Notes: generated by a model not told the origin, from the sequence alone. Positions 1 to 8,746 are shown, numbered from the stretch's first letter. The stretch is 43,689 nucleotides of DNA from Saprospiraceae bacterium (GCA_020629965.1 JAHDCG010000002.1:103777-147465); one strand, 5' to 3'. Translations and numbers: made by a program.

Positions 1-66
1 TTTATATTTAAATTTTTTGCAAGAACCGAATTGAGAAATATCGAGTTATTTCACGTTTCGGGGCAA

Positions 67-90
67 GACGTCGCAGTGCAACGTCTCTAC
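67..90. repeat. Degenerate palindrome GACGTcGCA-g-TGCAACGTC
   Basis: Two 9-base arms around a single central base pair with one mismatch, followed by TCTAC. It lies just outside the terminator of the adhesin gene. It resembles one half of the GAGACGTTGCA/TGCAACGTCTC type of dispersed palindrome that I remember from other bacterial genomes; that comparison is from memory. The rest of 1-103 holds nothing I recognise. Confidence 0.4.
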
Positions 91-103
91 GTGAGGGACG
101 GAT

Positions 104-145
104 AAAAAAAAAGGCGCTGCATCTTTCGATACAACGCCTTTTTTC
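104..145 (-). terminator. Terminator of the T9SS adhesin gene
   Basis: GGCGCTG (113-119) pairs with CAACGCC (132-138) with one mismatch. The stem is flanked by an A-tract on one side and a T-tract on the other, so it can act on both strands. It sits 18 bases past the stop codon of the gene at 163-5115. Confidence 0.75.
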
Positions 146-162
146 TGTTTAACAATAATCAC

Positions 163-3100
163 TTAACGCGCTACCGCCAATTTCATCACTTTCACCGCAT
201 CGCCCGCTTTGACACGTACTAAGTACATGCCGTTCGGTTCGTCTTGCAGGTCGAGATTGAAAGTTGCCGATTGCACATTCATCTGCGTGTAAGTGCGCAG
301 GTGTCTGCCCGTGAGGTCGAAAATGCGGACTTCCGTGTCTTCGGCAGCGTCGAGGGTTACGCTCAATTGTGCCGCGCCCTGCGTCGGGTTGGGGAACAAT
401 TTTACTTCCGCAAAGTCGGCAAACGGTGCTTCTTCCGTATCGGTCAGCATCGGTTGGAAAATGCGCTCGCTCGTACAGCCCTGCGCGTCCGTTACCGTGA
501 CCGAGTAGTCTGTGAAGCCCAAACCTTCGGCGAGTGCCGTCGTCTGCCCGTTACTCCATTCGAAGGTGAAAGGTGCGATACCGAAAGTCGGTTGCACAAA
601 CAAAGTACCGTTGCCCGTACCGAAAGAAGCCGGGTCGCTTTGGTCGATTTGTAATACCAAATCATCCGGACAGCCGGCGATATTGATGTTGTCCACGTCA
701 ATGAAAAAGTCGCCGGTTGTGCTGTTGGAGGCCTCGAAGTAGAAAGTCAGGGCTTCGCCCGCATATTCTTCTAAACTCACCGAAACGTTTTTAAAGAAGG
801 TCGTGGTGAAATCATTGCCTTCGATAGTAATCAATTCTTCAAAAGTCTCACCGCAATCGGTCGAAACATCTACGCGGAGGTAGTCATCCGCATCCAAAAT
901 GTAAGGGAAAACATTATTGTCAAAATCTGTACGGACAAAACGGTAATCAAAAGACAACTCACTGCTGCTTTCTACGGGACCGTAACGAGCCGTCGTCATT
1001 CTGACCGTATCGACACTGTTGAAACCGTCAAAGAGAAACTCACCGAACACGTTGCTCGTCAATCCGTGCGGATTTTCGCCCGGCTCTAAGACCGGTACAC
1101 CGTCCGGGCTGCTCCAGCCGTCGGGCAAGCCCGTCTCGTCGGTAATGCCGTTGAAATCTTCAAACAAAGGCAAAGGATACGCGGTGATAAATTCAAAAGT
1201 GAACGTATCGTTCGCGGGGTTTTCGTCGCCTTCGAGTTCTGTCCAGGCTTGGAAGTAGTAGTAGCCCGGCTCGGGGAAGAAAAGCTTGTCATCGAAGTCG
1301 ATAACTTCCGTGCTGTCTTTAGAAACCACACCCGTAAACAAGCCGTCAATCGGATTGTCGCCCGCATCGACTTCCGTCATAAACTCAAAAGAGTAGAAGA
1401 AAGGAATTAGCTGCTGGGGTGCATCACCGAAGTTTTGAATCAGAACCGAAATCGGGAGACTATCGCCTTCCGTAAAACAACCGAGTACCATCGGTGAGGC
1501 AAAGCCGCCGATACCTACATCGGTTACGAGGTAAGTGGTGAAAGCAACCGGACCGCCGATAGCAATATCTGCATCGGGATTGTTGCAATCAGGTGTCACG
1601 TACACATTGTAGTTGGTGTTTGCAGTCAGACCGGTAATGGTAAAAGTCGTGTCGGTTGTAATCGTCGAAGTACCCGTACCCAAAGTAAAACCGACGGGAC
1701 CCCATTCCACGACAAAGCTTTCCGCAGCTTCGGTAGCGGAGAAAGTTACGTCAGCGGTGGTGGAAGTCACATTAGAAACTTCGGTGTCGAATACCGCACA
1801 GTCGCTGCATTGACCGGAAAGTACCTCACCCACAGTCGGGTTCGGACCGTCTTCAAAGATTAATGCGCCGGTGATATCGTAGATAAAGTATGTTACTTCG
1901 CCTTCAAAAAAACCGGGTTCGTAAGTCAAAGTGAAAGTTGCACCGGGAGGAACGGTAAAAGTGACGATGTTGAAATCACCGTTATTGTCGTTGAAGTTGA
2001 CGGTAAAAGTCTCGGAGAAAGTACCGTATTCCAAAACAAGACCGGCACCGTTCCAGCCGTCGCCGAAAGAGTCAAACATTTCTAAAGTATAAGTACAGGA
2101 AGCCGCGCCGGGAATAAGAGCCGTCGTCGCCTCTGATGCCAGACTCTGACCGTCGCCGTTACCGCAATTCGTATAGACGTAAATATCGTACTCTACGCCG
2201 AGGTTGAGACCTTCGAGCGTGATGTTATTGGTTGCCGTTTCTACGCTGATACCCGTACCCGGAGTGTAGCCTGCAGGACCGTATTCGACGGTATAGTTCA
2301 GAGCCTCTGCCACGGGTGCCCAGGAGACAGTCACGGTATTTTCGGTGACTTCGCCGGCTTCGACTTCGGTCGGTGCCGGACAAGGCAGCACGGTCGAGAA
2401 AGAAAGAGGGCCGAAAGCCGCGCTCAGGTCACCGTCGCAGTTTCCGTAGATATAAACGTCGTAATCGGTATTCGACAAAAGGTTTATCAAATCGCCTTCC
2501 GAGCCGGTGATGATACCGCTTTGCGTACCGCCCCCTAAAGCAAAACCTGCGGGACCGTATTCAAAAATGTACTCATCGACGTTCGGGTCGGGCGTGAAAA
2601 AGATATTGACACCGTCGCTTGTCGGCTCGCCGAGAGCAGCTTCAACAGGAGGGAAACACAAGGGCGGAGTTTGGAAGAAGTAAGGACCCGCCGTGCTGCT
2701 GACACCGTCTGCGCCGCAGTCGCCGGAGACGTAATAAGTGTACAAGGTGCCGGGTTCCAAATCGGTCAAATCCACGCTGTTATCAGCGGTCATAATCGTT
2801 TCGCCTTCCGTTTCCGGGTCAAAGCAATTTTCGCCGTACTGTACGGTAAACATATCGACGGAGCTGACTTCCGACCAGCTTAAAGTAGCCGAAGTCGCCT
2901 CCAAAGGGTCGGCGGTAAAGCTGTCCGGGAAAGGCAGAGGACAAGCCGGGCAACTGACGACTTCCTGAAAGTTGATACCGTCCGTAGGGTCTGCGCCGGA
3001 CTGGTAGAGGGTCTGTCCGTCCGCATCCAATAAAATGAAAGAGTTGTCGGTATCGAAATTATCGGCATTGTAGTCGATAGTCAGTAAAGAACCGGAAGTC

Positions 3101-5115
3101 ACGGGGAAAGAAACAAAGTTAAAATCACCGTCATTGTCGTTAAAAGCGACGGTGTAGTTTGTGGCTTCACCGTCATTGATAATTACGTCGATATTCGCGC
3201 CGCCCCAGCCGAAACCGTTGGCAGCAAACAGTTGTAAAGTGTACAGACACTCTAAAGGCGTCTCGGTAAAGCCCGTTTGGACAAAAATCGGGTCGGTCTC
3301 GGAACTGATGTCACCGTCTCCGCAATCTAAAGTAATGTACACCTGCAAAATCGTACCTTCGTCAAAACCCGTTAAGGTCAACATATTATCGGACACGATT
3401 TCGGTCGTACCCGTACCCGGCTCAAAACCGAAAGGACCGTATTCTACGATATAATCACCGTCCACCTGACCTTCTTCCCAGGTGATAATTGCACCGTCGG
3501 GTGTTTGCGTGTATTCTACGCTGTCCTCGAAAATACCGGGGCAAGTCGGGCAACTCGCAATGCCTTCGAATGCCAAACCGACCACGGGATTTGGTCCGTC
3601 GCTGAATACTTCATTGCCGTCGGAGTCAAAGATGAAGTAGGTTACTTCTCCGTCAAAAGTACCGCTCCCGTAAGTAACGGTAAATAAATTGCCGTCCGTC
3701 ACGGGAATATCCACGAATAAAAAGTCACCCCCGTTATCATTGTTGGTGACGGTGTATGTCTCGGTAAATATACCGTTGGTGATAATAAGTTCGGCGCCGT
3801 TCCAGCCGTCACCGAAAGAGTCGTACATTTCTAAAGTATAAAAGCATTCCAACGGCGGATTAGTAAACCCTGCCTGTGCCAAAACGGGACCGATTGCGAA
3901 AGCAACATCGCCGCCGCCGCAGTCCAAAGCAATATAGACTTCAAAGTATTCCCCTTCGGTCTGACCGTCCAAAGTGAAGCTGTTGTCGGTGACGACGGTG
4001 GTCGTACCCGTGCCTTGCTCAAAATTCAAAGGGCCGTATTCGATGATGTAATCGCCGGGTAACTGACCTTCGTCCCAAGTCACGGTAAAACCGCCGGGAG
4101 CAGAAACGACCTCTATGCTTTCGGAGTCGATAGCCGGGCAGGTCGGACAAAAAACCGCTTCTTCAAACGCGATACCCGCATCGGGGTCTAAGCCCGAGTC
4201 AAAAACTACGATACCTTCGGGAGAGAGCAAACGGAAAGACACATCGGGGTCGAAATTATCCGGATTATAATCCAAAGTAACCAACTGACCGCTCGAAATC
4301 GGTAAATCTACCAATAAAAAGTCGCCGTCATTGTCATTGAAAGCTACGGTATAATTTGTAAAAACATTATTAACACCGATGTCGATGCTCGCACCGCCCC
4401 AGCCGAAGCCGTCACCGGCAAGCAATTCTACGGTAAAATTGCACTCGACCGGCGGATTAACCGAACCCGCCTGCACAAAAATACCGTCGGTAGCAGAGCT
4501 GACATCACCGCCGCCGCAGTCCAAAACGACATAGACTTCCAAAAGGGCGTTTTCTTCCTGACCCGTGATGGTGATGCTGTTAGTTGTTACTGTTTCGGTG
4601 GTGCCCGTACCGGGTTCAAAACCGAAAGGTCCGTATTCTACAATGTAAGAGCCGGCTACCTGACCCTCTTCCCAGGTCACGACGGCACCGTCGGCGGTAG
4701 GAGTGAAAGTGAAAGTGTCTTCGTTGAGCGAAGGACAGGTCGGGCAACTTGCCGTGCCTTCGAATACCAAGCCCGTGCCCGGGAAAGGACCGTCTTGAAA
4801 GACGACATTGTCATCGGAGTCATAGAGAAAATAAGTGACCTCATTCTCAAAAGTACCGCCTTCATAAGTCAAAGCCAGCGTCGCTCCGTCGGTAACGGAA
4901 AACTCTACGATGTTAAAGTCGCCGTTATTGTCAGCAAAATCGACCGTATAGTTAGTTACGGTTCCTCCGACATTGACATCGATGTTGGCACCGTTCCAAC
5001 CGTCCCCGAAAGAATCGTACATCTCTAAACGATAGTTACAGTTGAGTTGTGCTTGTGCACTAAAGCCCAAAGAAATCAGGAACAAGGCGGTAAGTAAGTA
5101 AAATTTCAACTTCAT
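163..5115 (-). CDS. Giant modular T9SS-secreted adhesin-like protein
   Basis: A 1650-residue secreted protein, probably displayed on the cell surface by type IX secretion. Residues 1-23 are a signal peptide ending AQAQ. Five modules beginning Cys-x-(Y/F)-x-(L/V) start near residues 26, 226, 424, 622 and 1007. The first four recur every ~198 residues and alternate between a DSFGDGWNGA form and a GFGWGGA form. Each is followed by a CPxCP segment and a fibronectin-III-like domain with an EYGPxxFxxGTGT strand. After further FN3 units come a CARDB-like region (~1180-1290), a jelly-roll/MAM-like domain (~1300-1480), one SprB-type repeat (~1490-1550) and a T9SS tail with the PNPTQG and GMYLVRV motifs. 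The FN3 and T9SS calls are firm, the others are by sequence resemblance. No catalytic residues are evident, so adhesion or matrix building is inference. Confidence 0.85.
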   Translation of the reverse strand: MKLKFYLLTALFLISLGFSAQAQLNCNYRLEMYDSFGDGWNGANIDVNVGGTVTNYTVDFADNNGDFNIVEFSVTDGATLALTYEGGTFENEVTYFLYDSDDNVVFQDGPFPGTGLVFEGTASCPTCPSLNEDTFTFTPTADGAVVTWEEGQVAGSYIVEYGPFGFEPGTGTTETVTTNSITITGQEENALLEVYVVLDCGGGDVSSATDGIFVQAGSVNPPVECNFTVELLAGDGFGWGGASIDIGVNNVFTNYTVAFNDNDGDFLLVDLPISSGQLVTLDYNPDNFDPDVSFRLLSPEGIVVFDSGLDPDAGIAFEEAVFCPTCPAIDSESIEVVSAPGGFTVTWDEGQLPGDYIIEYGPLNFEQGTGTTTVVTDNSFTLDGQTEGEYFEVYIALDCGGGDVAFAIGPVLAQAGFTNPPLECFYTLEMYDSFGDGWNGAELIITNGIFTETYTVTNNDNGGDFLFVDIPVTDGNLFTVTYGSGTFDGEVTYFIFDSDGNEVFSDGPNPVVGLAFEGIASCPTCPGIFEDSVEYTQTPDGAIITWEEGQVDGDYIVEYGPFGFEPGTGTTEIVSDNMLTLTGFDEGTILQVYITLDCGDGDISSETDPIFVQTGFTETPLECLYTLQLFAANGFGWGGANIDVIINDGEATNYTVAFNDNDGDFNFVSFPVTSGSLLTIDYNADNFDTDNSFILLDADGQTLYQSGADPTDGINFQEVVSCPACPLPFPDSFTADPLEATSATLSWSEVSSVDMFTVQYGENCFDPETEGETIMTADNSVDLTDLEPGTLYTYYVSGDCGADGVSSTAGPYFFQTPPLCFPPVEAALGEPTSDGVNIFFTPDPNVDEYIFEYGPAGFALGGGTQSGIITGSEGDLINLLSNTDYDVYIYGNCDGDLSAAFGPLSFSTVLPCPAPTEVEAGEVTENTVTVSWAPVAEALNYTVEYGPAGYTPGTGISVETATNNITLEGLNLGVEYDIYVYTNCGNGDGQSLASEATTALIPGAASCTYTLEMFDSFGDGWNGAGLVLEYGTFSETFTVNFNDNNGDFNIVTFTVPPGATFTLTYEPGFFEGEVTYFIYDITGALIFEDGPNPTVGEVLSGQCSDCAVFDTEVSNVTSTTADVTFSATEAAESFVVEWGPVGFTLGTGTSTITTDTTFTITGLTANTNYNVYVTPDCNNPDADIAIGGPVAFTTYLVTDVGIGGFASPMVLGCFTEGDSLPISVLIQNFGDAPQQLIPFFYSFEFMTEVDAGDNPIDGLFTGVVSKDSTEVIDFDDKLFFPEPGYYYFQAWTELEGDENPANDTFTFEFITAYPLPLFEDFNGITDETGLPDGWSSPDGVPVLEPGENPHGLTSNVFGEFLFDGFNSVDTVRMTTARYGPVESSSELSFDYRFVRTDFDNNVFPYILDADDYLRVDVSTDCGETFEELITIEGNDFTTTFFKNVSVSLEEYAGEALTFYFEASNSTTGDFFIDVDNINIAGCPDDLVLQIDQSDPASFGTGNGTLFVQPTFGIAPFTFEWSNGQTTALAEGLGFTDYSVTVTDAQGCTSERIFQPMLTDTEEAPFADFAEVKLFPNPTQGAAQLSVTLDAAEDTEVRIFDLTGRHLRTYTQMNVQSATFNLDLQDEPNGMYLVRVKAGDAVKVMKLAVAR

Positions 5116-5313
5116 AGAAATTGGATTTTTTCAAATAATGTGAGTAAAAGCTGTTGCCGTTTAAAAAAGTCGCAATTTAACTACAATCAGCGGGTTTTTA
5201 TTTAGACGGCTAAAATTAGGCAAATTTATTATATTTTGGGAAGATTGATGCAGCAGAGAAAGGCATATATCTGACAACTGACCTATTATGTGCTTTTTGG
5301 GGGATTTTTTTTT

Positions 5314-5341
5314 GGAGAGGGGAGAGGGGAGAGGAGAGAGG
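5314..5341. repeat. Heptamer array GGAGAGG x4
   Basis: Three perfect tandem copies of GGAGAGG followed by AGAGAGG. The strand is all purine. A related, less regular stretch occurs at 33565-33600. Confidence 0.85.
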
Positions 5342-5346
5342 AACAC

Positions 5347-5382
5347 CCGTCCGCCGTCCGCCGTAAAACCGTCCACCGTTCA
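5347..5382. repeat. Heptamer array CCGTCCR x5
   Basis: Units CCGTCCG, CCGTCCG, CCGTAAA(A), CCGTCCA and CCGTTCA. They have the same 7-base phase apart from one extra A. The same unit family occurs at 18025-18059. Confidence 0.85.
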
Positions 5383-5384
5383 AA

Positions 5385-5424
5385 AAAAAAGCGATTACCT
5401 CAATCGAGAGATAATCGCTTTTTT
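5385..5424 (-). terminator. Bidirectional terminator after the TonB-like gene
   Basis: GCGATTA (5391-5397) pairs with TAATCGC (5412-5418). The stem has nine A on its left and six T on its right. It lies about 70 bases downstream of the TonB-like stop codon. Confidence 0.75.
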
Positions 5425-5460
5425 GTAGAAGCAGTAAAGTTGAGCAGGTAACGGGGGGCT

Positions 5461-5487
5461 ATCAACCACCAACCACCAACTATCAAC
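5461..5487. repeat. Heptamer array of the GTTGNNN family (complement)
   Basis: Units ATCAACC, ACCAACC, ACCAACT and ATCAACT, the complement of the GTTGNNN family. It ends six bases before the stop codon end of the TonB-like gene. Confidence 0.8.
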
Positions 5488-5492
5488 TAACA

Positions 5493-6395
5493 CTATTCCA
5501 ATTTAAACTTCACCGGCAGGTTAAAGTAAACGGGTACTTTACGGCCGCGCTGCTGACCGGGTCTCCACTCGGGCATCATGTTGACGACACGCATAGCTTC
5601 CGCACCACAGCCGGCACCGATGTCACGCAGAATTTCCGGTTCTTTCACCTTTCCGGTCTCATCGACTACGAAACGGATAACGACCGTACCTTCTACCCCG
5701 TTTTCACGGGCAATCGGCGGGTATTTGATGTTTTTGTAAATAAACTCCAACATCTTTTGCTGCGCACAGGCTTTTACTTCGTCTTTGCTGCCTTTGCTCT
5801 CGCACTCCGAAGACTTAAAGCGCGGCATGTCTTCCACGACTTTAAAAATCTCCTTCACCTCTTTTTTCGGCGGCGGCGGCGGCGGGGGCGGCGGCGGCGG
5901 TGCTTTTTCTACCACCGGCGCGGGCGGCTCGATGGCCGTTTCTGCCTCGACCTCCTGATCTACAAACGGAGGTTCTTCTTCCAAAATTTCTTCATCCGGC
6001 ACCTCTTCAATCACCGGCGGCGGTGGTGGTGGTGGCGGCGGCGGCGGCTCGGCGGTACGCGGCGGCTCGATCATGATGTCATCATCAATGTCCATCGCTC
6101 CTTCCGGGATAGCCACTTTTTCTTCTACGGTCGTCCAACTGAAAGCGAGTACAGCCAATAAAAAAGAGACTGCCAGACCACCTAACCAAAAAGTATTGCT
6201 CCAGCGAAATACGTCCGCTTCGGGGTATTTTGCGCGCTTGAGCAGCGGTGAGTCGTCGCCTTCGTGGATTTCGGCAAGCTGTTCGGGTGATTTGCTGCCG
6301 AAAGCATTACGCAAGACGAAAATTAACGCCAAGAGTAAAACTACTACCGCAGCTACAATTCCCAACAAAGCACTGCCGTTAAATGCTAAATCCAT
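5493..6395 (-). CDS. Energy transducer TonB-family protein
   Basis: A 300-residue inner-membrane protein that would couple the proton-motive force to outer-membrane TonB-dependent receptors. It has two hydrophobic segments (~8-29 and ~68-87) rather than the single one of classical TonB, as is common in this phylum. The linker is acidic and proline-rich, with two runs of 11 prolines. The TonB C-terminal domain (~195-300) contains YPPIARENGVEGTVVIRFVVD and the closing VPVYFNLPVKFKL strand. It follows the VanZ-like gene by about 56 bases and is probably co-transcribed with gcvH and that gene. Which receptor it serves cannot be told from here. Confidence 0.88.
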   Translation of the reverse strand: MDLAFNGSALLGIVAAVVVLLLALIFVLRNAFGSKSPEQLAEIHEGDDSPLLKRAKYPEADVFRWSNTFWLGGLAVSFLLAVLAFSWTTVEEKVAIPEGAMDIDDDIMIEPPRTAEPPPPPPPPPPPVIEEVPDEEILEEEPPFVDQEVEAETAIEPPAPVVEKAPPPPPPPPPPPKKEVKEIFKVVEDMPRFKSSECESKGSKDEVKACAQQKMLEFIYKNIKYPPIARENGVEGTVVIRFVVDETGKVKEPEILRDIGAGCGAEAMRVVNMMPEWRPGQQRGRKVPVYFNLPVKFKLE

Positions 6396-6451
6396 ACTTA
6401 ACGAAGTTTGTTAGTTAAAAAATATTGTTTCTTCTATCGAATTTGAAAACA

Positions 6452-6937
6452 TCAAGTCCTCGCATTCGATTTTTTGTTTATCCGATTGAAAATTACATAA
6501 CCCGCAACGGAACCCGCCGCATTCGCAATCACATCGCCCCATTCAAAATAACGATAAGGGAAAAATATTTTTTGCATGACTTCCAAAAAGAAGCCGTAAG
6601 CGGTACTCGCCAAAATGACCGTGACAACGAGTGAAACCGTCAGTTTTTGCTTAAAATGCAAGGCACGAAGCGCAAGATACACCAAAAGTCCGTAAACGAA
6701 AGTGTGTGCGGCTTTATCCGGTGCAAAAAGGTCGCTTTGCGGTAAATTCGGCGCAGGCCCTAAAGACAGCACCGCAATGACCGCAGCCCACAGCAAAGCG
6801 GGAAAGTATTTTTTCAATGTCGAAAACGTTTGCACCTTATATATACAGCAAACTTCTCCGCCGCAGGTGTTTGATAAGGAAGATGCCGCCGCTTTCCGTT
6901 TTGGTGTGCGCCGACTTCTTTTTTTTAAATTATGCAA
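6452..6937 (-). CDS. VanZ-like family membrane protein
   Basis: A small membrane protein of the VanZ-like family, whose biochemical role is not established outside glycopeptide resistance. Hydrophobic segments follow a KKYFPALLW start. The family-typical acidic/histidine motifs PDKAAHTFVYG and FEWGDVIANAAGSVAGY are both present. The longest reading uses a TTG at 6937 that overlaps the gcvH stop by eight bases. It adds an unlikely basic, Cys-containing leader of 34 residues. A GTG at 6835 immediately before the first membrane segment is an equally good start. The cluster gcvH, VanZ-like, TonB-like recurs in other Bacteroidota as I recall, which supports the call. The start is uncertain. Confidence 0.8.
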   Translation of the reverse strand: MHNLKKRSRRTPKRKAAASSLSNTCGGEVCCIYKVQTFSTLKKYFPALLWAAVIAVLSLGPAPNLPQSDLFAPDKAAHTFVYGLLVYLALRALHFKQKLTVSLVVTVILASTAYGFFLEVMQKIFFPYRYFEWGDVIANAAGSVAGYVIFNRINKKSNART

Positions 6938-7319
6938 TCAATTCCTCATAGGCTTCGGCGTCCATCAACTCTTCGATTTCGCTTTCGTCCGAAATTTCCA
7001 TTTTGATAATCCAGCCCTCGCCGTAAGGGTCGCTGTTGACTAAGGTCGGGTCGTCGCCGTCGCTTTCGTCGAGTTTGGCGTTAAATTCCGTCACCTTACC
7101 CGACAGCGGCATAAACAAATCGGAAGTCGTTTTGACCGCCTCGACCGTACCGAATACGTCGTCTTTGTCGAGGTCTTCATCCACGCTTTCCACTTCTACA
7201 TAGACCAACTCGCCGAGTTCACCCTGCGCGTAGTCAGTAATACCGATGGTCGCCGTGCTGCCTTCGATGCGCACCCATTCGTGCTCTTTGGTATATTTTA
7301 AATCCGTAGGTAAATTCAT
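6930..7319 (-). CDS. gcvH: Glycine cleavage system H protein
   Basis: The lipoyl carrier of the glycine cleavage complex, which shuttles the aminomethyl group between the P, T and L proteins in the cytoplasm. The 129-residue length is normal. The opening KYTKEHEWVR and the lipoylation site VEAVKTTSD with Lys63 are diagnostic, and SDPYGEGWIIKM is the usual C-terminal stretch. The other gcv genes are not in the window. An ATG start with no Shine-Dalgarno site is usual for the phylum. A minus-strand TAATTTTG box at 7419-7412 could be its -7 element. Confidence 0.97.
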   Translation of the reverse strand: MNLPTDLKYTKEHEWVRIEGSTATIGITDYAQGELGELVYVEVESVDEDLDKDDVFGTVEAVKTTSDLFMPLSGKVTEFNAKLDESDGDDPTLVNSDPYGEGWIIKMEISDESEIEELMDAEAYEELIA

Positions 7320-7411
7320 TTATTCGATTTCTGCGAGAAACAGAGTTGTACAATTATTTCTCACTTATTAAGAAAATCAGCCTTTGTAAGGAAGGGCTTT
7401 TTTTACGCCGC

Positions 7412-7419
7412 CAAAATTA
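7412..7419 (-). promoter_or_regulatory. Possible -7 box for gcvH
   Basis: On the minus strand this reads TAATTTTG, a match to the Bacteroidota -7 consensus TANNTTTG. A TTTTG lies upstream, but at a 23-base spacing, longer than usual. The box is about 93 bases upstream of the gcvH start. Confidence 0.3.
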
Positions 7420-7514
7420 GCAGGAATTTTTAAAATACGGCACAAAAGCGGTTTTTTTACGGAAATAAAATTTTGACCGCTTTGTTTTTGATAATCCTGT
7501 TTCGGACTTACTTA

Positions 7515-7542
7515 TTTGCGGCAAAAGTTTTTCCTACATTTG
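7515..7542 (+). promoter_or_regulatory. Bacteroidota-type promoter for the DUF4271 gene
   Basis: TTTG (7515-7518) and TACATTTG (7535-7542) match the TTTG / TANNTTTG consensus of the primary sigma factor of this phylum, with a 16-base spacer. Transcription would begin near 7550, giving a short leader before the ATG at 7576. Confidence 0.5.
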
Positions 7543-7575
7543 CCCTCGTATTCATACAACGCAGGTTTCAAAATT

Positions 7576-8493
7576 ATGTCAAAACGCAGCATACTTTTAT
7601 TTATTTCGATAGCGGTCTTTTCGGTCGCCGCCTTCGCGCAGGGCGGTACGGAAAATCCCTTCGACCTGATACCGCGCATCAAGGCGGAAGCCGCTGCCAA
7701 ACGCGCTGCCGGCGAGGGCGCGTACATCCCCGCCAACCCCTTCGACATTGTCCGCAAGACCGAAACGCTGCCGACTATCGAAGAAACCGCCGCGCTCAAT
7801 ATCAGCGAGCAGGAGAGAGAATATATCAATGTTGCCGCCGAAAAGGAGTCGTTTTTGCGCTTCTTTTTTATCGCCTTTCTCAGCATGTTACTGTTGCTGA
7901 CGCTGACTTTTATTATTTTTCGGACTGCTTTTTTGAAAGTGTGGCGGGCATTTTTGAATGATAATATTTTGACACAAATTCATCGCGAGCAGGGCGCGGT
8001 TGCACATTTGCCTTACCTTTTGATGAATTTGCTGTTTTGCACCAATCTTGCTTTGTTTATTTTATTATCTCTGCGTCACTCCGATATCCGTCTTGATTTT
8101 GCGACCAATCAGGGTGCGTTTTTTGCCGTTTTGGGCGGTACTCTGCTCGTTTTTTGTGCTAAGCACTTGCTGCTCAAAGTCGTTGCCGCCGTCTTCCCGT
8201 TGCGCAAAGAGTTAAAACTGTATGCCTTTACCATTACCGTTTTCTGCGCGATATTGGGTTTATTTCTCATTCCGCTCAATCTTTTTCTTGCTTACGCCCC
8301 CGACGAGGTCAGCCGCTTTGCCTTTTGGCTGACGGTTGCCGTGTTCGGTCTTACCTATTTGTTTCGGTCGCTGCGCGGCTTCATCATCGGCGGTCGTTAC
8401 GTCGGTTCGCATCTGTTTCATTTTTTGTTGTATATTTGCAGCGTGGAAATTGCTCCTGCAATATTGCTCGTCAAGTATTTGTCGAGTATTTAA
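7576..8493 (+). CDS. DUF4271 domain-containing membrane protein
   Basis: A polytopic inner-membrane protein of unknown function, 305 residues from the chosen start. The ATG at 7576 is preferred over one at 7516 because it opens directly onto a signal peptide ending AFAQ and lies downstream of the predicted promoter. An extracytoplasmic segment rich in Ala/Glu (~23-90) precedes about six hydrophobic segments. The family commonly sits directly before hemD in Bacteroidota, as here. A link to heme synthesis has been suggested only by that neighbourhood. The family assignment rests on overall pattern and context, so I hold it moderately. Confidence 0.78.
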   Translation: MSKRSILLFISIAVFSVAAFAQGGTENPFDLIPRIKAEAAAKRAAGEGAYIPANPFDIVRKTETLPTIEETAALNISEQEREYINVAAEKESFLRFFFIAFLSMLLLLTLTFIIFRTAFLKVWRAFLNDNILTQIHREQGAVAHLPYLLMNLLFCTNLALFILLSLRHSDIRLDFATNQGAFFAVLGGTLLVFCAKHLLLKVVAAVFPLRKELKLYAFTITVFCAILGLFLIPLNLFLAYAPDEVSRFAFWLTVAVFGLTYLFRSLRGFIIGGRYVGSHLFHFLLYICSVEIAPAILLVKYLSSI

Positions 8494-8530
8494 AATGCCG
8501 AAAAAAATAACTAACCTACTTGCAAAGTGC

Positions 8531-8641
8531 TGATAATCAAATTGTTATCAGGGTTTGTCGAGATAGGTTTCTTTTTGTTTTATAAGGTAATTGCAGAAAA
8601 TAACGGAAGAATATTTACCCGAAAATACCCTTTCTCCGTTA
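8531..8641 (+). other. Two stem-loops after the DUF4271 gene
   Basis: CTGATAA and TTATCAG form a seven-pair stem near 8531-8552. TAACGGA (8601-8607) pairs with TCCGTTA (8635-8641) around an inner TATTT/AAATA stem. Neither has an immediate T-tract, so I do not call them terminators. Confidence 0.4.
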
Positions 8642-8652
8642 GTGCTGCCCGG

Positions 8653-8746
8653 AAAAACCGCGCTGTTTTGATGTTTAAACATCGAATGTTTAATTTTTTG
8701 TAATTTTTTTTGAAAAAATTACAAAAGCAAAACAGCGGTGGTTTTT
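8653..8746 (+). promoter_or_regulatory. Structured leader upstream of hemD (three-way-junction fold)
   Basis: The outer arms are AAAAACC (8653-8659) with GGTTTTT (8740-8746) and CGCTGTTTTG (8661-8670) with CAAAACAGCG (8728-8737), 17 pairs with one small internal loop. Inside lie the palindrome GATGTTTAAACATC (8670-8683) and a 14-pair hairpin, TTTTGTAATTTTTT (8696-8709) with its exact complement at 8713-8726. It ends 32 bases before the hemD ATG. It could be an RNA regulator, a terminator/attenuator or a small mobile palindrome; the sequence alone does not decide. Confidence 0.55.

Larger units (their letters stand above)
5116..5492. other. Intergenic region with three short-repeat arrays
   Basis: This 377-base gap separates the adhesin start from the TonB-like stop. 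It holds a GGAGAGG array, a CCGTCCR array, a terminator and a YAYCAAC array, each listed separately. A TANNTTTG-like box on the minus strand (5228-5221) could serve the adhesin gene, but I see no matching upstream TTG. No gene is evident. Confidence 0.6.

Noticed and set aside
7384-7406. Possible terminator with AGCC/GGGCT and a T-run
   Set aside because: The stem is short and bulged and it lies between two divergent starts, where no transcript should end.
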